From contig MU401506.1 in the NCBI GenBank assembly GCA_022579005.1, positions 143,454 to 207,453 of the forward strand: a DNA stretch of 64,000 nt. The letters run 5' to 3'. The DNA comes from Poronia punctata. Its lineage: Eukaryota > Ascomycota > Sordariomycetes > Xylariales > Xylariaceae. The position numbers and the translations under genes are program-made. The notes below the pieces were generated by a model. That model was not told the DNA's origin and made no database searches. It saw only the letters and a list, made by a program, of their open reading frames with translations. Each line of letters opens with the position of its first letter. Positions within the stretch are counted from its first letter, which is position 1. Shown here piece after piece: positions 10,693-22,897 of the stretch.

Positions 10693-11434
10693 GGAGAAAT
10701 TCGTGGCCCCTCAGCAAGACTCGGAAAGGCTTTTGGTTAGGCGCTAAACGTGTCACGCCTGGAAATGTGGTGGACGCAACATGCTCAGCAATGTCACTTA
10801 GTTGTTGTTGACGGCGAGGCTTGCTACCGACCCCATACGGGTCTGTTATGGTGATGCCCCGAAGGAAACCAGATGGTGGAAGCGTTTAATAACAGATCCT
10901 TAGGGCGACAATGGAATCATAACTGGTGCCAGATTAAAATGTTCCATTTGCAGGCAGGGTCTAAGGACATTAAGCTGGCAAAAATACTATCTCAAGCAAC
11001 TGCTCAAAACTAGCCATATTTTGCTTCAAACGCACCTGCCGTAGGTACAAAACATGTAAATAATGCATGCTCCAGTATCGCCTTCCCATTGGTACACAGT
11101 CGAGCCCCGATAACGTGGAGTGTTTCACGAAGAAATAAGTTATATGCATATAACCGAAAATCAGTATTGCTTACTGCTTTTCTTGTTGTTCGTGGTCTCT
11201 TTAAAGGCTCTTGATGTATGGTAAACTCGTATATCTTGGGTGTATAGGTACCTATTCTACCTATTCTAGGGCTTTGTGAAGAACACGTAGCCGTGGTGGT
11301 CGGGCCTATAGGTATCATCATATGGACATTTCGATTACTGGTAGAAGAATGGAGAAGCCCATTAACAGAAACAAGAGATGAGCCCCTCTCAATCTTGCTT
11401 CTGAGTCCAGACTTTTATTCCCCAGTATGGTGGA
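10693..11434. other. APC5 promoter side and intergenic region
   Basis: This spans the APC5 promoter and the 3' side of the next minus-strand gene. The short frame at 11010-11321 is not recognisable. A GGTACC palindrome within tataGGTACCtatt lies near 11244-11255; the motif recurs in other intergenic regions of the window. Confidence 0.4.
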
Positions 11435-12280
11435 CTACCTGAGATGAAGGATGGCAAATTGAAAGAGTCCCGATTTCGCCTCGGAAAATAACCTCACCAT
11501 TTTGCCATCGATTTCCACCTCGTTTTCGCGGATATCTATGTCTACTACCAACTCGGCCCTGTACGGAGCCGGTGGATTTAGCCAAATTTTGCTGACACTT
11601 GCATTAGCCATAGGCATATCGATCTTTTTGAAGCCTCGTACGTGTGCGTCGTGCATGATAAAGCGAGATATGGCCGTCATCAACCCTCGGCCGACATAGT
11701 CCCTTCTTGTCATAGTTCCGCCGCGAACGAGAACCTCGCCCCTCTTTGGAGTCTCCGGCTTGTACCCGACAGATGAGAGGCTTGCGGCTAAGAAAGTCCG
11801 GGGGTAGTTGTATTCCGGAATAAATCCAACTACGCCCTCCATCACTTCTGGAGGGATTGGAATAGCTTTGTCGTAACTCAGCGCGGCACAGACTATGGGG
11901 AAATCTATTGCCTCGAGTAATTTCTGTTGGCCTGTTTCTTCGAGATCCGGATCATCTGGGTCAATCTCATGCCAGTATACCGCCCCACCGGTCGCGGCGG
12001 ATTCCGGCCTCTTGTAACGATACTCCTTGTCAAATATGCCATACGAAAGACCACTTTCAACGCAGTGAAGTTGCGCCGCCTTTCTTTTCCGATTATCTTC
12101 GAGCAGTCGCTTGATAGGCTGCCTGTCCTTGTATAAGGGCGTATAGATCGGCAAGTCCAACAATAAAACGTATGCGGATAGAGCACGGAGCCAGGGCTCG
12201 ATGTCTGGGTCTAGCCGGCGGAGCTCATAGCGCGCTGGTAATTGGACGCCATATGTTTCAGTCACCAGCTCACACGGCAT
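11435..12280 (-). CDS. Unrecognised fungal protein, weakly GNAT-like
   Basis: A single-exon frame of 281 residues starts MPCELVTETYGVQLPARYEL. I do not recognise a named family. Visible features are a Lys/Arg-rich stretch at about residues 60-70 (DNRKRKAAQL), an acidic segment HEIDPDDPDLEETG, and a Gly/Arg segment RRDYVGRGLMTAISRFIMHDA followed by FKKIDMPMANASVSKIW. The last part resembles the acyl-CoA-binding loop and following helix of GNAT acyltransferases (R/G-x-x-G-x-G/A, then a beta-strand and a Ser/Ala-rich helix). That is only a resemblance by eye. The length, balanced codon use and lack of low-complexity sequence support a real gene. It has a 3-kb gap on its promoter side, so the context gives no functional clue. 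It could also have an unannotated upstream exon. Confidence 0.7.
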   Translation of the reverse strand: MPCELVTETYGVQLPARYELRRLDPDIEPWLRALSAYVLLLDLPIYTPLYKDRQPIKRLLEDNRKRKAAQLHCVESGLSYGIFDKEYRYKRPESAATGGAVYWHEIDPDDPDLEETGQQKLLEAIDFPIVCAALSYDKAIPIPPEVMEGVVGFIPEYNYPRTFLAASLSSVGYKPETPKRGEVLVRGGTMTRRDYVGRGLMTAISRFIMHDAHVRGFKKIDMPMANASVSKIWLNPPAPYRAELVVDIDIRENEVEIDGKMVRLFSEAKSGLFQFAILHLR

Positions 12281-15200
12281 ATTTCCTTTGTGTGTTCCGT
12301 CCTCGTGGTGTAACGAACAATTTTTGAATCCCGCAGCAGCACGGCAAAAACCCCGTTAAATCGTGTAGGAAGTTTACGTGGCCAGTGCCGTGCCGTTGTC
12401 TCGCATTTTATTCATTCTTACATCCTTGCTCTCTCTTTTTCCCCGACTGTCTCTATTTGTCAACCCTTACGATCTCACATAAGATTTCACAATCCTAGTA
12501 CCTCATCTGGCAAATAACATCTAGCCTAGGTAGCTATTGTGTTGGCTTGTGAGTCATCACTATAACCCCTTCTTCACCAGCCTCGGCGAACACTATATCC
12601 TATTTCTTGATGCACAAATCTAGGACACCAAGCAGACACCAACAAAGGCTTGGGATATTCGAGCCGTAAGAAATATACTAGTCTAGGGAATTAATACAAG
12701 GACAGCCAGACTGTTGCTGGTGACTACGCTCCACATTGATTTTGCTGTTATTTACACTCAATAGCATAAACGAAAGGAAGGTGAGACAATACTAATAAAC
12801 AGGCGAAAACACCCGAAGCCACTTTGTATCACTAATCTGCGAGTACCTACCTAGCCTACGCCGAAGCGGCATTAGCATTGCCCCTTAATATTTGCCCTAG
12901 AACGCCGGGCATGTTTGTGATGGCCGCCTTTTTAATGTGATGAGGTTGCCGGGCAGCCCGGGTCCTGTCGTTGTGATTTTAATGAATGATACTTTGCTTC
13001 ACGTACTAATATGAGGAATGCCATTACTGATGAGTGCTATAGGTACTCTAGGAAAGGGCCTCGGAGATTTGCCCTGTACTCCACGTCTTATTACGCAAAA
13101 CTTACGTATACACGTATCCTATTGCGACTCACAAATCGCATGAGGGTTTGAAGCTTTGGGGCCTTTCCCGTGACGCGCTGATTGCGTACTCGTATGCATG
13201 GCACTCGTGGACAAACAACTCATAATAAGCGCAAGAAGTCAAATTGACCACCTGTAGATGGAAAGTTGAACCGAAATACAAGTGCCATCTCACTCTTATC
13301 ACAGACTAAGGACAACGCGAATGAGGATAAAGTTGACAAGTCTGCAGATTGTCGAATCCTACCTTGTTTATATAAATAGTGATACGCATGAAGGTGCGAG
13401 CAATTTCAAATGGACAGGCTTATTTGAAGTTACCTGGGGATATCCTGTAGATCGCAAGGCTAAGCTCAAAAAGCACTAGATACCACATGTGATAAACGCT
13501 AATCGTCATTTTGTAGGCGCAGATGAGAAGATAAAAAAAATGCATTGGCGCGGCCGACATTGAAGGAGAATTCAGATCCAATCAGTCGGTTCTGGAGACA
13601 AAACATGGAATTTGATCCATTGGTGAGAAAGCGCGCGTTTGGCAGGCCGCCTGGTCCGAGAAAAAACGCCATGTGCCTGGGCCTACGATGTGTGGACGGC
13701 CGGGTGTTTAGGAGTACATCTTGCAGAGCTAGCCGAGACTGTCGCAGCTAGTGAAAAGTCAGCGACCAATCAAGCGTTGCGTTTCGTTTCAAACAGGGAT
13801 AATCTGAGATCTGCACTAGTGCTTCTATGCCCCCTGTCGTCCGTCGGTGAGTGGTAATTTTCAGGTGTGCTAGGGTTCTACCAGGCCCGTCATGGGTGTT
13901 CCCGCCTGCCAGATCCACAAGAACAGATCCAATGCGACATCGTAGGTACCTCTGTACTTGTAAAGCTACCAGTGAACAGGTCGGCGAGTCACGGCTGCTA
14001 GTGAGCTGTGAGTCGTGAGCCCACCTTTCTATGCCAATTATTGGCTATGAGCCGCTGTAACTGTATCGCGACAGCGTAGAATGATAGGTGGCAAGCTCCC
14101 GAAAGCCCGTTTGTTTTACATGCACAAATCCCATCCCTGGTGCGGCCTTGTCGGCAGACATGGGCCCATGAATATCTTGCCCGCCCTCATCGTTTGTATC
14201 GTGCAGGATGTGAGATACGAACGCTCAGAGAAAGGGGAAACCCCACCAAAGCTAACAAAGGTTTGGTACGCCACCAGGCCAGAAGCCAGGCCACCAGGGC
14301 CGATGGCTGTCCTGTTGATATGCCTATCGTACCACTAAAATCCGGCTAGGGGCATTTTGCAAGTAATGAGAAGTCTTGGAATTGTTCGTCGGTGGGGTGG
14401 TTGGGAGAAAGGGCTGGCTAGGGGCAACGTAGTTTTATCATAAATGCTGTATGTCCACGGCCTCTGATTCATGTTGACTCTTCCTAGTGGAATTGACAGT
14501 TTTGATTTCGATTCTTTGCCCATTAGGTCTTGTTAAGCCCATTACCCTCGTTATCCACGTTCCATAACGATTGGCAGTCGCTACCGTGCCCAGGCGGTTG
14601 CCCAGGAAAACAAGTTTATTAGCAACAGCAAGACCGTTCGGCCGATAGCCGCAATTTGCTTCCCACAACAGGACCTTTTTTTCCATCTACATAGACAGAG
14701 CTGAGAAAAGTCGGTACACTCATTCATTTGTGAGGCCCTGGTATATATACCAATACAGCCGCTGGACGCGCTTCCACATTCTTTGACGATATATATACCT
14801 TGCACTACTACCTACGAGTGGTCTACGTACTGTCAGGGCATATTTATACGTTGGCCTGTTCTGTGGCCTGTTGAAGATATACGCCCTTCCGGTATAACAA
14901 TCGGGAGACGAGCTCATTTTAGATCCATCAGTATCCTGATCCACACGTACATACGTGCCTCTAGCAGTGTTTGTTAGACAAGGTACTTATCTGGGAGTAC
15001 CGTCTACACCTGACAAAGACCGCTAAAGATAGCCGTGTCCCGTCAATCTCGAGTCATACGCATCGCCTTTTCTTGCAGGTTCTCCCATTGTCCTCCATTT
15101 ATCCAGCAGACAAAGGAACGATCAACCAGAGTCGACGGCTGTTCAACCAAGACAAAGCGCTGTCAAGGTCACAATAACAAGACGTTCGCTTGCCTATCAC

Positions 15201-15470
15201 TTACCTGGTTCTTACAAAGGGACAGACAACACAATGCCTTTCTGAAAAAGGCGTTTCTTACAAATAAAACCCTTTAACCCCCGAGGATCTGGATCATCGA
15301 CCAACTCACTTACGGCAGTATAGATCTGCCCTTGTCCCCCGTTTTCCACCCCGGTCAGGCAACGGGGTTATCGAATACTGCCATCTAGGCACACAAACTA
15401 ACAAGTACTCAACATCTTATTATTGCAGCGCCGGATCGCTGCCACCACCGGTTCTATCACGACATCCCTA
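12281..15470. other. 3.2-kb intergenic region without a recognised gene
   Basis: Only scattered short frames are present (for example 13282-13479, 13545-13751, 14081-14338 and 14438-14686), none with recognisable features and many overlapping antisense frames. The left part should contain the promoter of the 11.4-12.3 kb gene. The right part should contain the promoter and possibly a 5' UTR intron of the ferric-reductase-like gene: a pyrimidine stretch and 'ttgcag' near 15423-15428 look like a splice acceptor. Confidence 0.45.
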
Positions 15471-17327
15471 ATGGTCGCATTACGAGCCATCGACATGACG
15501 TCGACTTTAATAACACCAACGCCTACAGGCGAGGCCGACGCGGCTGCCACTATAGCGCCGTACGCTACAGGTTTAACGGGTGTCAACCAGACAGTGAACA
15601 TGATATTCAAGGACTCTCTTTGGTGGTCGCTGGGCATACTCGCGCTGATCGTCCTCATTCTGAGGCTTCTGGAAATAGCATGGGCAAAACTGCGCCATGT
15701 ATCTGCCATGTCGTTAACAGCCGATCAGCAAGGGTACTGGAAGTCTTCGCAGTGGAGTTGGATGCCTAGCCTGAAGAAAAACCTCACATACGCCCCTTTT
15801 TGGCGCAAGCGACATAATCGAGAGATCCGACTATCATCAGCCCTCAATATTGGCACCTTGCCATCCCGACTACACTCAGTCATCCTTGGTGGCTATCTAA
15901 TCAGCAACATCGTCTACATGTTCTACTTGGACTGGTCACAAGAAAATCACTATGCCCTCGCCGCCGAGGTTCGCGGCCGATCGGGGACCCTCGCCGTCGT
16001 CAACATGGTTCCTTTGATCATTCTCGCCGGCCGAAATAATCCCCTCATCTCGCTGTTGAAGGTCAGCTTCGATACCTATAACCTACTACATCGTTGGATG
16101 GGTCGTATGGTAGTGCTGGAGACCTTGGTCCATACGATCGCCTGGGCGGGCGTTCAAGTTGCTGCCGCTGGTTGGGATAGCTTGGGCCAAAAGATTCGCC
16201 ACGAGACATTTATTGCCTCTGGTTTCGGTGGCACCATCTGCCTCTTGTTCATCTTCTTTCTATCACTCGGGCCAGTGCGCCATGCCTTCTACGAGACCTT
16301 CCTCAACGTTCATATCGTGCTGGCTCTCCTCGTGTTTGCCTTGACCCTGGTCCACTGTGCCTCGGCCGCGATCCCTGGTGGTCTGCCGCAGCTTCCGTGG
16401 ATGATTGCCATTTTCTTACTCTGGTTCTTGGAGCGGTTCGCCCGCATGTTGCGCCTCGCCTACAATAACTGGTCTTCCAAGCGTGGCTGGACCGAAGCAG
16501 TAGTTGAAGCCTTACCGGGTGAATGCAGCCGAGTGACGATGCACCTACCCCGACACGTCGATGTCTCTCCGGGTACCCATGCCTATGTTCGTTTCATGGG
16601 AGTTTCGGCTTGGGAGAACCACCCCTTTTCCATTGCTTGGGTTGAACATCACCCCGACGAGTCGGACAGAGTACTAGGCGAGAAAGCCCCAGCGGAGAAG
16701 CCAGGTGCCGTCATCCGCAAAGGTACAACCTCGGTTTCTTTTGTCATCGGCGCCCATACAGGCTTTACGCGACAACTGTTCGACACGGCGAGCAGGGCCG
16801 CCACGCAAACGATACGCATAAAGGCCGCTATGGAGGGACCTTACGCAGGCCATCATTCTCTCGACTCCTACGGCCACGCCGTTCTCTTTGCCGGCTCAAC
16901 GGGCATCACCCACCAGCTCTCGTATCTAAAGCCGCTCCTGGAAGGCTTCAATAACGGAACAATCGCCACGAGACGGGTTACCCTAGTCTGGGTCATGCGT
17001 GACACGGAAGCGCTAGAGTGGGTCCGTCCATGGATGGATGAGATTCTGCGCATGCCACGACGTCGCGAGATTTTGAATATCAGACTCTTCGTTACCCGGC
17101 CCAAGAACTCGAAAGAGATCATCTCTGCCTCGAGCACCGTCCAAATGCTCCCAGGCCGGCCAGGTATCTCTACCATCCTTCAACGAGAAGTGGAACAGCA
17201 GGTCGGAGCGATGGTTGTCACTGTCTGCGGCCCCGGCGCGCTGGCCGACGACGTGCGTCAAGCCGTGCGTGAGGTGCAGTGCGCCGAGAACGTTGTCGAC
17301 TTTGTCGAGGAAAGCTTCACGTGGTAA
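15471..17327 (+). CDS. Ferric-reductase-like transmembrane flavocytochrome (FRE/NOX superfamily)
   Basis: Proteins of this family pass electrons from NADPH via FAD and two haems across a membrane, usually to reduce ferric or cupric ions at the cell surface. The frame gives 618 residues from the first ATG at 15471; the open frame also extends upstream through a TTG at 15423. An N-terminal hydrophobic helix (SLGILALIVLILRLLEIAWA) is followed by the ferric-reductase membrane domain (about 135-300). Two His pairs, each 14 residues apart, fit the haem ligands: HRWMGRMVVLETLVH and HIVLALLVFALTLVH. The FAD-binding motif is HPFSIAW (about 385). The NADPH-binding part has MEGPYAG, then FAGSTGITHQLSYLKPLL, and near the end TVCGPGALADDV. 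All key motifs are intact, so it should be active. The substrate cannot be told from sequence. No siderophore or multicopper-oxidase gene is adjacent. Confidence 0.9.
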   Translation: MVALRAIDMTSTLITPTPTGEADAAATIAPYATGLTGVNQTVNMIFKDSLWWSLGILALIVLILRLLEIAWAKLRHVSAMSLTADQQGYWKSSQWSWMPSLKKNLTYAPFWRKRHNREIRLSSALNIGTLPSRLHSVILGGYLISNIVYMFYLDWSQENHYALAAEVRGRSGTLAVVNMVPLIILAGRNNPLISLLKVSFDTYNLLHRWMGRMVVLETLVHTIAWAGVQVAAAGWDSLGQKIRHETFIASGFGGTICLLFIFFLSLGPVRHAFYETFLNVHIVLALLVFALTLVHCASAAIPGGLPQLPWMIAIFLLWFLERFARMLRLAYNNWSSKRGWTEAVVEALPGECSRVTMHLPRHVDVSPGTHAYVRFMGVSAWENHPFSIAWVEHHPDESDRVLGEKAPAEKPGAVIRKGTTSVSFVIGAHTGFTRQLFDTASRAATQTIRIKAAMEGPYAGHHSLDSYGHAVLFAGSTGITHQLSYLKPLLEGFNNGTIATRRVTLVWVMRDTEALEWVRPWMDEILRMPRRREILNIRLFVTRPKNSKEIISASSTVQMLPGRPGISTILQREVEQQVGAMVVTVCGPGALADDVRQAVREVQCAENVVDFVEESFTW

Positions 17328-19815
17328 AAGGAAGACAGAAGAAAAGAAAAAAAAAGGACGATACAGTTATAATTGATACTCGATGGGAAGTCTACGAAAG
17401 AAGGGTGGGACAATACCCGGCCTATAGATTTGAAAGCTATGGTTTGCTTTTTTGATTGCATTTACAGCGAGTTGGTCGGTTAGCAATGTAGGCGTTTCTA
17501 GGGATCCGGCTGGATTCATTGGCGGCGGATATGCGCTCCCGTCTAGAGGTACGGTTGAGGTTTTAGATTTTACCGTCGTAAATAAAGGGAACTCCATTTG
17601 TACATTCTCATCGCTCAGTCTCTATGATCCGTGACACTCGCCAGGCTTTGTTCTTCACATAGGCATTACTGAAACCTGGTTAGGCCTTCATGGCTGTCAA
17701 CTAGATACCATTCAATTCTAACCATAGCCGCCAAGTATCGGCGATACATCATAATTGTTGAAAGTTTTGTGATAGACGACGATAAGATGCCTTCCACCCA
17801 CCAGTGCAATAATGTTTGGGGATATTCGTAAGCCAGAGAGGGTGTCACGGGTAGTTGTAAGGACTAGCCAGGGGCAGACGCCATATGTGTATAACGTTTC
17901 CAGTTCTTGAACGTTCGTTGAAAGCACACCACAGCAGCAAGTATCGCCAGCCTCGTATTGTCGATGGGTATTTTAACTGAAAACGAATACGGTGTTATTT
18001 ACCCTGGAGATATATAACAACATACCTATCATACCACGTAAATGCAACAAAGCCGGAGCCAAGCCTGAGAGGAAGTTACCCTTGGCACTCTCGCCTTTGC
18101 TTGGCATTGCTCTCCCGGACGCTTACCAAGTACACGTAGAAGCAGCTCGACCTTGTCACAGACTGCGCACTACGAGTAGGTTACAACGCTTCAGAAGAAC
18201 AAGGAACAAAGGCAAGATAAAGAAAAGAAAAGCGATAGAACAAAAAGATGACCGGTGAAATGACCAGTCGGGCGGATATGCGCGGGGGGGGGATCAGACT
18301 TTCATTGTTTCCTTGTGGGGATGTGTCACCGCCCTTCCCTTGCACACCTCCATTTCCAGTTGAGCCTTCAATCTACCTAACTAGTCTACTTGCAGGCAGG
18401 CTCGAGGGAGAGTCGGAAGGAGAGAAACCGGGCGCTGAGGAAGGACATTCATTCCTAACATGATAATCTCAAGGAGGTAGGTAATGAGTAGGTAAAAAAA
18501 TAATTATTTGGTACCTACATGCATTTGCGATACCCATGTGCGATATAAGCGGTGTAAGTAAGCTCATGTCCACTGCCGACTACCTTGCCTACCACTACCC
18601 CCGCATCTCCCAGCTTGGTCGATAAGCACGGAAGCAGGTACGACGGCTGCTCTCTAGGTTAAGCCAATTGTGGTTCATAGAACACTTCAACGAATTGTAT
18701 GATGGCTTGCCTCGTAGGGACTTGCGGTATAAGTTTGTACATACCGAGTAACATACATAATGCTTAAACTTGGGTTATTAGGTAGGCGCATGTAAACTAA
18801 GGTTAGGATGCACGTGTAGGCACTGTCCCGACCCGGCTGAGGCCGTCGTATGCCTATAATCTACGAGTACTGTCCTGCACAGCGGCCTGTAGGCTACTAG
18901 GCGCCTACTAGGATGTACAAGTAGGTAGGTATTTTGGGAGGTATTATTATTTTGAGCTTGAAGATTGAAAACACGTAGTTCAGAGCCTGAGCTTATATGT
19001 TCATATTGGAGGTCTTCTATGAGTCACAACGACAATATCACAGCATTCCTTATGGCTAGGCACTATATTAGATATACCTACTACCTACCTAATGTAGGCT
19101 GTGTGAATATAAAACATTTCCAACCTGTACGTGTATGACTTGTGTTGCTTGTTTATTTTTGCCGATATCCCCATTTTCTGCACTAGACTAGGCGCTTTTT
19201 GTACCCCACTCTTAAGCACGACACAGATGGCGGCAAGTGAGAATCAGCTGTCAGGCGTTGTGGTTGCTTTGGTGTCCCCCCGTCCTGGCTTGTGATTGTC
19301 AACAAAAATATTCAACTCTGACCCACTTTGCGCCCCCTCGTCGTCCGCCTTATAGGTACACTCTAACCCTATGTGGTGTTTTGGAGCATGAAAACACACC
19401 CCATCTTACCCTTTGTCGCTTAGCTCAACATCTCCCACTGTCCACCAGGTGACGAAACACCCTGCATTTCTACATTTCTGCATTATTCCACCACCAGTGT
19501 CCACCACCTCCTTTCTGCAACCTTCCGACTTCCTTTCCAAAGCTTCAGACAACTTTTCATTCGCGTCTTGGGCCAGTCCTCAATATACCCAGAGCTGATT
19601 AGTCCTTTTCGTGTTCAACTTCTTCCCCTCCTTCATCTTACTTGACGCTCTTCACTCTACCATAGGCTTCATAATACCGAAAGACCAAGGGCACCCCCTC
19701 CAAGCCAGCATCGGCCTTTTCTTTTTTCCTCACAACAAACAAACTAAATATCAACACCTGGACACATCGTGTTGCCAACTATCCTCATAGTTGTTACGCG
19801 ACACAAAACTACATA
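17328..19815. other. 2.5-kb intergenic region, KAP95 promoter side
   Basis: No recognisable gene lies here. The left end is the 3' UTR of the ferric-reductase-like gene. The right end, about 19400-19815, is pyrimidine-rich (many CT and CCTT tracts) and leads into the KAP95 start codon, as in many strongly expressed fungal genes. TAGGTA/TACCTA tetramers and a GGTACC (18510-18515) are scattered in the middle. Confidence 0.45.
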
Positions 19816-22800
19816 ATGGCTGAAGCAGGTGATATCAACACAGTCCTCCGCAATTCGCTGGCAACAGGTAAGTCATGTCGTCTGCTATTCAATACATGCA
19901 ATCGCTTCCTATGACGACCAAAGCGGGTCGAAAGCGCGGTCGAACCTTTCCTCTTGTGGTTCATCTAGCTAAAACCTCACCCTTCTACCTGTAGATGCTG
20001 CCACGCGTAATAGCGCCGAGCAACAGCTCTCCCAGGCTGCGGAGACCAACTTCGTGGGTTCCCCCTTTCCCCGCGCGTCTCTACCCTCCTTGACGCTACG
20101 GTGATAGACGGTGATGTTGACGATATATCCCAGCCTTTGTACCTAGCAACCCTCGTCCAAGCTCTTGCCGATGAGAACGCCGAGCCCCAGATCCGAGTTG
20201 CCGCCGGTCTCGCTCTAAAGAATGCCTTCAGTGCCCGTGAAGCGGCCCGGCAGCAAGAGTCACAGGCGAAATGGCTACAACAGACAGACCAAGAGACCAA
20301 GAACCAGGTTAAGGCGTTAACCCTGCAGACACTATCGTCGAGCAACTCGCAGGCTGGCAATGCTGCTGCCCAGGTCATCGCCTCCATCGCAGGTATTGAA
20401 CTGCCTAGAGAACAATGGTCTGAGCTCATGGGCACATTGGTGCAGAATGTTAGCGCTGGCGCTCCCCATCAGAAGCAGGCCTCCCTGACATGTATCGGCT
20501 ACATTTGCGACAGTCAAGATGCCGATCTGCGAGCGGCCTTGGTCGCGCACTCGAATGCTATCTTGACCGCTGTTGTGCAGGGCGCGCGCAAAGAAGAGAC
20601 AAATATGGAGATTCGGCTCTCGGCTATTTCAGCACTTGGCGACTCACTCGAGTTCGTCGGCAATAACTTCAAGCACGAGGGCGAGCGGAACTACATCATG
20701 CAGGTTGTATGCGAGGCCACACAAGCCGATGATTCGCGGATACAACAGGGGGCATTCGGCTGCCTTAACCGCATCATGGCTCTTTACTACGAGAACATGC
20801 GGTTCTATATGGAGAAGGCGCTCTTTGGATTGACCATTTTGGGCATGAAAAATGAAGACGAAGATGTCGCAAAACTGGCCGTGGAATTTTGGAGTACGGT
20901 ATGCGAAGAGGAGATCAACATCGAGGAGGACAATAGCCAGGTGCGTACTATCAACTCGGGCTGGATTTTTCGCGGCGGCGCGTGCTAATCACGGGCGACG
21001 ACAGGTTGAATCTGCCGATCAGATGCGTCCCTTTTACAACTTTGCGCGTGTTGCGACGGGAGAAGTCGTTCCCCAGCTACTGATTCTCCTTACCAAGCAA
21101 GACGAGGATGCCACGGATGACGAGTATAACCTACCCCGGGCCGCATACCAGTGTCTTCAGTTATATGCCCAGGCCGTCGGCCCTAACATTGTCCCGCCCG
21201 TACTCCAGTTTGTTGAGCAGCACCTACGTAACGAAGACTGGCATTTCCGTGAGGCTGCCGTCGCTGCGTTCGGTGCCATCATGGAGGGTCCTGAAGAAAG
21301 CGTTCTCGAGCCAATCGTGAAGCAGGCCCTGCCCATCCTGATTACTATGATGGAAGACCCCTCTGTTTTCGTCAGGGACTCGACGGCATACGCATTGGGT
21401 CGGATCACCGAGTTCTGCTCGTCCGCCATCGACCCTGACGCACATTTCGACCAGCTCGTCCGGGCTCTGTTCACCGGCGTTCACAACCCTAAGATGGCCG
21501 CGTCTTGCTGCTGGTCGCTCATGAACCTTGCCGAGCGCTTCTCGGGCGATTTCGATGCTAGCTCCAACCCCCTGACTCCTCACTTCAATCAGAGTGTCCA
21601 GACGCTGCTGGAAGTGACGGCGCAGATTACAGTAGACGGAACAGTGCGGACGACGTCGTACGAAGTTCTCAGTGCCTTCGTTCAACATGCCGCGACCGAC
21701 AGCTTCCCCTCTGTGGCTCAGCTGTCGGACGTGATAATCAAACGCCTTGAGGAGACGGTGCCGCTGCAAAGCGAAGTCCAGAGCATCGAGGATAAGATTA
21801 CCCTGGAGGAAATGCAGACCAGTCTTAACACGGTTCTTCAGGCCATTATCCAACGGCTAGAGAAGGAGATCGCGCCGCAAGGTGATAGAATCATGCAAGT
21901 CGTTCTTCAGATCTTGAGCACCGTCGGGCCCAAGTCCAGTGTTCCCGAGGCTGTATTTGCCACCATCAGCGGCCTTGCCAACGCCATGGAAGAGGACTTT
22001 ATCAAGTACATGGATGCTTTTGCTCCCTTCCTGTACAACGCCTTGGCCAATCAGGAAGAGCCTGCTGTCTGCTCCATGGCTATTGGCCTGGTGAGCGACA
22101 TCACGCGTTCCATGGGCGAGAGGAGCCAGCCATACTGTGATAACTTTATGAACTATCTACTAAACAACCTCAGGGTATGTCTTGCCCCAAAATGCATATT
22201 GTTATGTCTTGTCGGGATACCTGAGCTAACATGCAGTCACAGAGCGCGGCGCTGTCGAACCAGTTTAAGCCGGCCATCCTGCAGTGCTTCGGCGACATTG
22301 CCAGTGCTATTGGCGGTCATTTCGAGACTTACCTGTCGGTGGTCGCACAGGTGCTCCAGCAGGCGGCAGCCGTTACGGCGGCTCCCGATGGTTCTTACGA
22401 GATGTTTGATTATGTCATCTCTCTGCGAGAGGGTATCATGGATGCCTGGGGCGGCATTATTGGTGCAATGAAGTCGGGTGGCAAGAGTAGGTCTTTGGCC
22501 GCCAGAAACGAAATGGTACCCTTACTAACTGTTTGACAGCCCAAGCTCTTCAGCCCTACGTCGAGTCCATCTTCCAACTTCTCAATATCGTATCCCAGGA
22601 TATGAACCGGAGCGAGTCGCTCATGAGATCCGCCATGGGAGTCATTGGGTATGTATATTGAACCATGCCTGTGCCGCGTCCCCATCGACGTACTAACAGC
22701 TAGACAGTGACTTGGCCGATGCCTATCCTCACGGAGAGCTGGTCGAAGGGTTCCGACAAGACTGGATCAGTGCCATGATCAAGGAGACGAAGACAAACCG

Positions 22801-22897
22801 CGAGTTCCAGCAACGCACGATTGAGACTGCTAGATGGGCTCGGGAACAGGTTAAGCGCCAACTGGGTGGCTCTTCGGCCGTCATGCATCAGACATGA
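19816..22897 (+). CDS. KAP95: Importin subunit beta-1 (karyopherin Kap95), seven exons
   Basis: Kap95 carries importin-alpha with NLS cargo through the nuclear pore and releases it on binding RanGTP. The model has exons 19816-19867, 19995-20053, 20134-20940, 21005-22174, 22237-22486, 22540-22648 and 22708-22897. All phases agree and the product is 878 residues, typical of Kap95. Exon 1 encodes MAEAGDINTVLRNSLAT; exons 2-3 give AETNF-PLYLATLVQALADENAEPQIR, the importin-beta N-terminal region. Then come 19 or so HEAT repeats, including RVAAGLALKNAFSARE, the acidic segment KNEDEDVAKLAVEFWSTVCEEEI, RPFYNFARVATGEVVPQLL, DWHFREAAVAAFGAIMEG and DPSVFVRDSTAYALGRI. The C-terminus SREQVKRQLGG-like helix (ARWAREQVKRQLGG) closes the solenoid. 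No key element is missing. The long frames starting at 20101 and 20852 run through introns and are not separate genes. Confidence 0.96.

Noticed and set aside
15423..15470. Start of the ferric-reductase-like protein at TTG 15423
   Set aside because: Fungal nuclear genes start at ATG; the sequence there looks like a splice acceptor. The ATG at 15471 was used.
20852..21004. Separate gene starting at 20852
   Set aside because: The frame runs through KAP95 intron 4 (20941-21004) and out of the KAP95 frame before it; it is part of KAP95 only after 21005.
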